From contig OX578276.1 in NCBI GenBank assembly GCA_951217055.1, positions 120,660,979-120,724,978 of the forward strand: DNA of 64,000 bases. Reading direction: 5' to 3'. The notes under the pieces are model-generated. The model searched no databases. It was not told where the DNA came from and was given only the letters and a program-made list of their open reading frames with translations. A program made the position numbers and the translations under genes. Position 1 is the stretch's first letter. The number at the start of each line of letters is the position of its first letter. This document shows, in pieces, positions 59,229 to 64,000 of this stretch. This DNA is from Gerris lacustris (taxonomy: Eukaryota; Arthropoda; Insecta; Hemiptera; Gerridae).

Positions 59229-59291
<63 letters not shown>
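59229..59291. repeat. (AT)n microsatellite
   Basis: About 31 AT units, followed by ACAGGGTGATTGGCGATATA. Confidence 0.95.
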
Positions 59292-59294
<3 letters not shown>

Positions 59295-59726
59295 GGTGAT
59301 TGGCGATATATGAACAAAAAGATATAGTGGGGTTCTAAACCTCACCTATATATATATATATATACATATTATTATATAATTTAGTACTTCTGAGAAGACA
59401 GAAATAGACATCAAGTATATTTTAATAACTAGTTAGATTGAAGGTGCAAAGTATGTAGATGTATACTAGGGATAATGAGACAGTTGATGAGGATAAATTA
59501 AAACGCAAACAGCTTGAGAGGCGTCGCTAATGGCTGCAACATCATTACCGTTTCTTATTTTTAATAAGACAAACTTCATCCAAATGAAAGGAAAAATTTC
59601 AAGAGTCTGTTAATGTTACAAATGAGGCTCAACTCTTTTACGTTTATCATTCGACTTTATTTCCCTTCTTAAGTAATTACACGAAATCGTCGAGATAACT
59701 GGAAAACAAAGGAAAGTTCTATTGCT

Positions 59727-60322
59727 TCCGACCTGACCGAAGGTAACAGAAGCTACGTGATCGTTCTGGAGAACGAAACATTTTTAGGGTTCCAATTTCA
59801 AAAATTCTGAGGCAGAAATCCGTTTCAGACATCAGGGAACATTTTTGGTTGCGTGTCTGTCACTCGGCCTGTCGGTCTGTCTGTCGCTCTATTTTTGCGA
59901 ACCAACATGTCTTAAAAACTACTCGTCCGATTTTAATGATATTTGGATGGTAGATAATGATTAGCTCATTTTTGGTCTCATATAAGTTTCAACCTTCTGC
60001 GCTAAATTGTTTCTCTTCACAAACATACATTTATTTACACCTAAAGCTTCAAAAGTACTTATCTGATTTGTATGAAACTTTTATAGTTTATCAAAACTAA
60101 CCCGCAGATTGCCCCCAGATTAATTTGAACCTTCTACGCTCTTTAACTTTTGCTAAATTGATACTTTAATTCATGTAAAAAAAAATGTAAAGTCAATAAC
60201 AATTTCGACAGATTAGAAAAACAAACAAATAAGACAATAATTGCTTGTAGAAGCATAAAATCAATAAAGTACGTGATAGGATGCGAGGAAGCTATGTGCC
60301 ACACTAATTGGCAGTCTGTCAT
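59727..60322. mobile_element. foldback-family element, copy
   Basis: It starts GCTTCCGACCTGACCGAAGG, with ACGTGATCGTTCTGGAGAAC next, continues through AACTACTCGTCCGATTTTAA and ends GGAAGCTATGTGCCACACTA, then ATTGGCAGTCT. The same order of blocks appears at 34766-36215 and 61403-62295, which defines a family about 0.6-0.9 kb long. No transposase. Confidence 0.6.
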
Positions 60323-60569
60323 TTATGCAAAATTGTAGAGTCTAAAATACAAAATCGATTTGGTTATTGTCATAATTAAATTGGCTACATATTAAAAAAA
60401 GAAAAAACTCTAAATTGAAGGGGAATAGTGCTCCATATACTAACAAAAAAATCAATTTTGTAAAGATAGTAACTTTAAGTGCCAATAAAACCATATTAAC
60501 GATTACCTAGGAAAAAAACTATTGTACTGTTTCTAGGGCTCAAATATAAAAGATGTGCCACACCAATTG

Positions 60570-60711
60570 ACAGTCTATTTTTTTTTTTTTTGCGAATTTC
60601 CATTGGAAAAAATTCGCTAATGGAGCCACTGGCATGGTGAGAGTTGGAGCCGAGACCGTGGCCAAAATACGTCTCAAGGGTCCCAGATGACGAAAAAATA
60701 GGTTTTACAAA

Positions 60712-60794
<83 letters not shown>

Positions 60795-61266
60795 TTCTAG
60801 CGGATTTCTTGTAAGCACGATAACTCTCGAATTTGACATATCAACATTTGAACGAATTGACGTATCAAAATGAAACTTGGACCGAAAAATCAAGCTCGTT
60901 GAGATGAGGTTCCCTATTGAAAGTGGGATAATTATGGCGTCATTATCTATAGATGAGTCAGCAAATATTAAAAATAATCCTACCGTGGGGTTTCACAAGC
61001 CGAGCTAATGTCCATTGGAAATTTGTAATTCAATGCCGAGTAGTTTAAACTTCCTTTATAACTACTATCATTGTGTGTGTATTTTAAGTTAAGAAAATTT
61101 AAAAGAAATATTTTAGTTGTATTAGGGTTTTTAGAATATTTTTTAGTTAAACATAATCGTTATTAGTTTGAAAGAAGTTTAAACTGCACAACATAGACTT
61201 GACAACATAAACTTAAACATTTCCAATGGAAATTCGCTCGGCTTGCGGAACCCCGCGGTAGGATTA
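60570..61266. mobile_element. foldback repeat containing a (TA)n array
   Basis: The arms 60976-61023 and 61219-61265 are inverted repeats matching at about 41 of 47 positions (AATCCTACCG...CATTGGAAAT). Sequence 60580-60970, including the TA array (60716-60786), corresponds inverted to 48020-48520 within the gypsy insertion. A further AATTTCCATTGGAAAAAATT motif marks 60594-60613. Confidence 0.6.
60716..60786. repeat. (TA)n microsatellite
   Basis: About 35 TA units. Confidence 0.95.
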
Positions 61267-61402
61267 CTCTTATGTTTATAGGTAAAGGAAACATTCTTGA
61301 CTTCACTAATCATATATCCAAAAAGTTTTATATCATATTTTATGAAAATAAACAGCTGAGAAATGTGGTTAAATGGCTGATTTGAATTTTATTTTATTTA
61401 TT

Positions 61403-62295
61403 GCTTCCGAGCTTACCTAAGGTAATGGAAGCTGTGTTCGTTCTGAAAAACCAAATTTTTTTTGTCTTCGATTCCAAAAATGTTGAGACAGAAATCAGAA
61501 ACATTTTTGGTTCGAAAATTTTTGAGAACCAACATATTTTAATTTAAATCAAATAAAAAAAAACATATTTTATAAACTACTCGTCGAATTTCATCAGATT
61601 CTGATTGTACGTCATAATTAGCCCATTGTTGATTTCATATGAATTTTAACCTTCTTCTCTCATTTGTTTCACTTATAAATGCACACTAATATACATTTAT
61701 TCATACCTACAGCTTTAAAACTACTTATTTAATTTTTGTTAGAAATTTGGATGGCTTGATAAAAGTAGCCCGCAGATAGATATTGCTAAATTAATACTTA
61801 ATATTCAATTAAAAATCCAAACATTATTGACAGATTTTAAAAAGGATGGAAATTTAATAAATTTGACAATAATGGGTTGACTATATTTTAAAGAAAAGTC
61901 TTTTACATGGGAAAAAGTATCAATTTTGCAAGGTTTAATGAGTACAGATAAAATGAATGTGGGACCATTTGTGGGTTACATTCGACAAACCATCTAAATT
62001 TCTTAATAATCAGATTATTAATTTTAAAGATGTAGTTGTAAATAAATTGTGTTCGTGTGCATGTAGAAAACAAACAATTTAGCGCAGATGGTTGAAACTT
62101 ACATGGGACTAACAATGGGCTAATTAGACCCTCTTAGTCTTCATAACGGTCACAATGCTTCCTTTACCTTCGGTAAGCTTGGAAGCAAAAAGTGGGGATA
62201 GAATTAAATAAATTAGACAATAAAAGGGTGGAAGAGCATAAGATATTTAATGTGTGTAATATCATGTGAGGAAGCTATGTGCCACTTAGCAGACT
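61403..62295. mobile_element. foldback-family element, copy with internal inverted end
   Basis: It begins GCTTCCGAGCTTACCTAAGG. An inverted second terminus, TTACCTTCGGTAAGCTTGGA, occurs at 62163-62182. It then continues to GAGGAAGCTATGTGCCACTT (about 62267-62286). The inverted terminus makes most of the element a loose foldback. Confidence 0.6.
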
Positions 62296-63835
62296 ATTTT
62301 CGAAGAGATTTAAACTTAAAATGTTCACTAATACCTTTTTTTTAAGACAGGTATTAACGTAGTAGAAAATTTAATATAGAACCGTATTAGGTAGAGGTCC
62401 CTTGTAAGTATTATTGGTCTTAAGGGCGAGGTCGTGTAGACCTCGCCTCGTAAGGGTAAAAAGAAATGATGCTGTAGAAATTTCAGACCTGTTATATGAT
62501 AGATATTGATATATGATACATATGTTATTTGATGATAGTAAAATGTTAACACTTGCTTTTTAATAAAAAAAAAAAAGTGAAACGAATTATTAAAGGTGAC
62601 TTATAGTACGAACATATAACTCATAAAATTTAATTGCTATAAATTATAATAATATTAATAATTGACAATGCACATATTTAATTTTTTGCTAGTAATTGAT
62701 CGATATTTTTCAAATTCTTTGAAGTTGTCCAACACAAAGTACTTAGTAGGAAAGTTCTTCTGTTTCCCCTTTAAATTTAACTGAATCTGATTCATTGCCC
62801 GCTATATTAAGATTGTAATAAAAGGAATTTGGGGTTCACTTATTTAAAATTAAGGAAAATAAATTAATCAAACATTTCAATTCGGTTTAATGTTAATGGT
62901 AATGAATTACCTACTATGGTTATTGAAATTTGACTGTAAATAAGCATCATATTCATAAAATCATATCATATACGGACATGGCAGATATTAATCTCTAATT
63001 TATATTTAGTGATATTTTTTTACCTACGGTAATTTTGTTAGTATATAAAGTCGTTACTTTAAACTGAAAAGAGTTTTTAAAAAAAATTAAATGTAAAATA
63101 ATGAACAGGAAGAAAATTAGAAATAACAAGTTTTCTCCTTAACTCAATTAAAAGACGTTTAAAATATTCCTCCAACTAGATGCAATTTATATAAATTTCA
63201 CTTGATCTTAGTAGGTTACGTTCAAACTTTAACACTTACATTAATAAGTTAGTAGATCAAGTTCAATTTCTTCTACCGATGCCGAAGATGTTTAAAATAT
63301 TTTCTCTCTGGTTTTACATAATAAAACTTCAAAGTTTTTGTTTCTTAACTTGTAGGCAAATATGTTCCTTTCCTTGCCGTGCAAACTATATTTGTACATA
63401 CATTTTCTCTTGGTTAAAATTGTTTTTTTAATGTAAATTTCAAGGTAGTGTAAACAAAAAGTTTTGTACTTACGAATTGTACGTAGCTAAGTTCGCAAAT
63501 TTTAAACTTCAATTTAAAATTAAATTGGCCTTTTAACTTTTAAACTCTTAAATAATCACATTAAGTTACTGGTATTTCAGTAGCTAATAGAGTAATCACT
63601 TAATAAATGGATTTATTAGAATCGAGTTTTAATAATTCCTCCTGGTTCATCGCACCCATGAGTTGAATTTATAATAATTATTATTATTTATATTATATTC
63701 TTACATCCTAAAGAGATGCCCTTTTCTAGGAATTAATTTCCTATCTTCAGAGGTTCAGAATTCCCTTTTTATATCTACTTTGTCCTTATTACCCTCGTAT
63801 TTTTATTACACAGTTTAAATAATTAAAGTGTTAAT
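62296..63835. other. gene-free stretch
   Basis: AT-rich, with no gene and no repeat that I recognise. Confidence 0.5.
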
Positions 63836-63960
63836 TTAAATCAAATTATAATTATTATTTACTACGGGAAACAGACAGTGAAAAATACACTCCCGCGCCG
63901 GGATTTGAACCCGGGTTCAAATTCCGGTGATTTAAATTAAAATTTAAACTTTCTGTAGTA
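63836..63960. mobile_element. tRNA-like palindrome family, asymmetric copy
   Basis: The left arm is the same AT-rich end and ACTACGGGAAACAGACAGTG block as at 29599. The centre GGATTTGAACCC/GGGTTCAAATTCC is a near-perfect 30-bp palindrome (63899-63928). The right arm jumps directly to TGATTTAAATTAAAATTTAA and ACTTTCTGTAGTAT, which also follows the 29599 copy. It appears to be a palindromic copy with most of one arm deleted. The shared right flank shows that the family extends beyond the arms. Confidence 0.7.
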
Positions 63961-64000
63961 TGAAAACTACCAAAAACTTAAAAATTGAATTAAAGTGTTA

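Larger units (their letters stand above)
57691..59726. other. gene-free stretch
   Basis: It contains the 58123-58152 repeat (inverted match to 8807-8836) inside a larger segment (about 58120-58600) with mirrored GGCAGCAAAATG and CATTTTGCTGCC ends, and a TA array. The plus-strand frame 58745-59014 has no recognisable domain. Confidence 0.45.

Overview
The window looks like AT-rich, intron-scale or intergenic DNA from an animal, most likely an arthropod and probably an insect. The reasons are the roughly 70% A+T by eye, long (TA)n and (AAT)n microsatellites, and the mix of Jockey-type LINEs, a Ty3/gypsy LTR element, hAT and PIF/Harbinger DNA transposons and tRNA-derived SINE-like repeats. I cannot name the species. 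There is no clear complete host gene. The only host-gene candidate is a possible last coding exon at the left edge (65-210). Nearly all recognisable coding sequence is broken transposon protein.

Layout: 1-3.9 kb, candidate exon, a small inverted-repeat element and gene-free DNA. 4.0-4.6 kb, RNase H end of a decayed LINE (minus). 4.6-9.6 kb, gene-free with repeat fragments and a perfect 28-bp palindrome. 9.6-11.1 kb, a 5'-truncated Jockey LINE (minus) with a 12-bp target site duplication (TSD), carrying a nested retroposon with its own 11-bp TSD. 14.17-14.94 kb, a hAT-type element with an 8-bp TSD. 17.8-20.2 kb, a decayed LINE (plus) whose 1.2-kb tail recurs inverted at 28.9-30.1 kb. 20.4-20.65 kb, seven identical 40-bp tandem repeats. 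23.3-25.1 kb, a Harbinger-like element (TSD TTA) followed by nested terminal-inverted-repeat (TIR) elements. 25.6-26.6 kb, a hAT remnant with a transposase C-terminus. 27.3-27.5 kb, a 93-bp-arm foldback. 29.6, 33.2, 33.5, 36.9 and 63.9 kb, a tRNA-like family, three of whose copies are palindromes. 34.8-36.2 kb, a PIF/Harbinger remnant inside a foldback-family element. 37.35-40.07 kb, a 2.7-kb hAT-type element (8-bp TSD) containing a long foldback and a GC-rich 62-bp minisatellite. 40.5-41.2 kb, a LINE C-terminal fragment between long direct repeats. 44.4-51.8 kb, a Ty3/gypsy element (minus) with nearly identical 139-bp LTRs, tRNA primer-binding site and polypurine tract, whose gag is split by a 3.83-kb insertion flanked by 11-bp direct repeats. 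51.8-64 kb, mostly non-coding with several repeat copies.

The most interesting object is the 3.83-kb insertion in the gypsy gag. It carries a THAP-like first exon with a splice donor on the opposite strand, has no terminal inverted repeats or poly-A that I can see, and its class is unknown. The tRNA-like palindromes and the repeated nesting, datable by TSDs, are the next best leads. All alignments were done by eye; percentages and boundaries are approximate except where exact repeats are stated.
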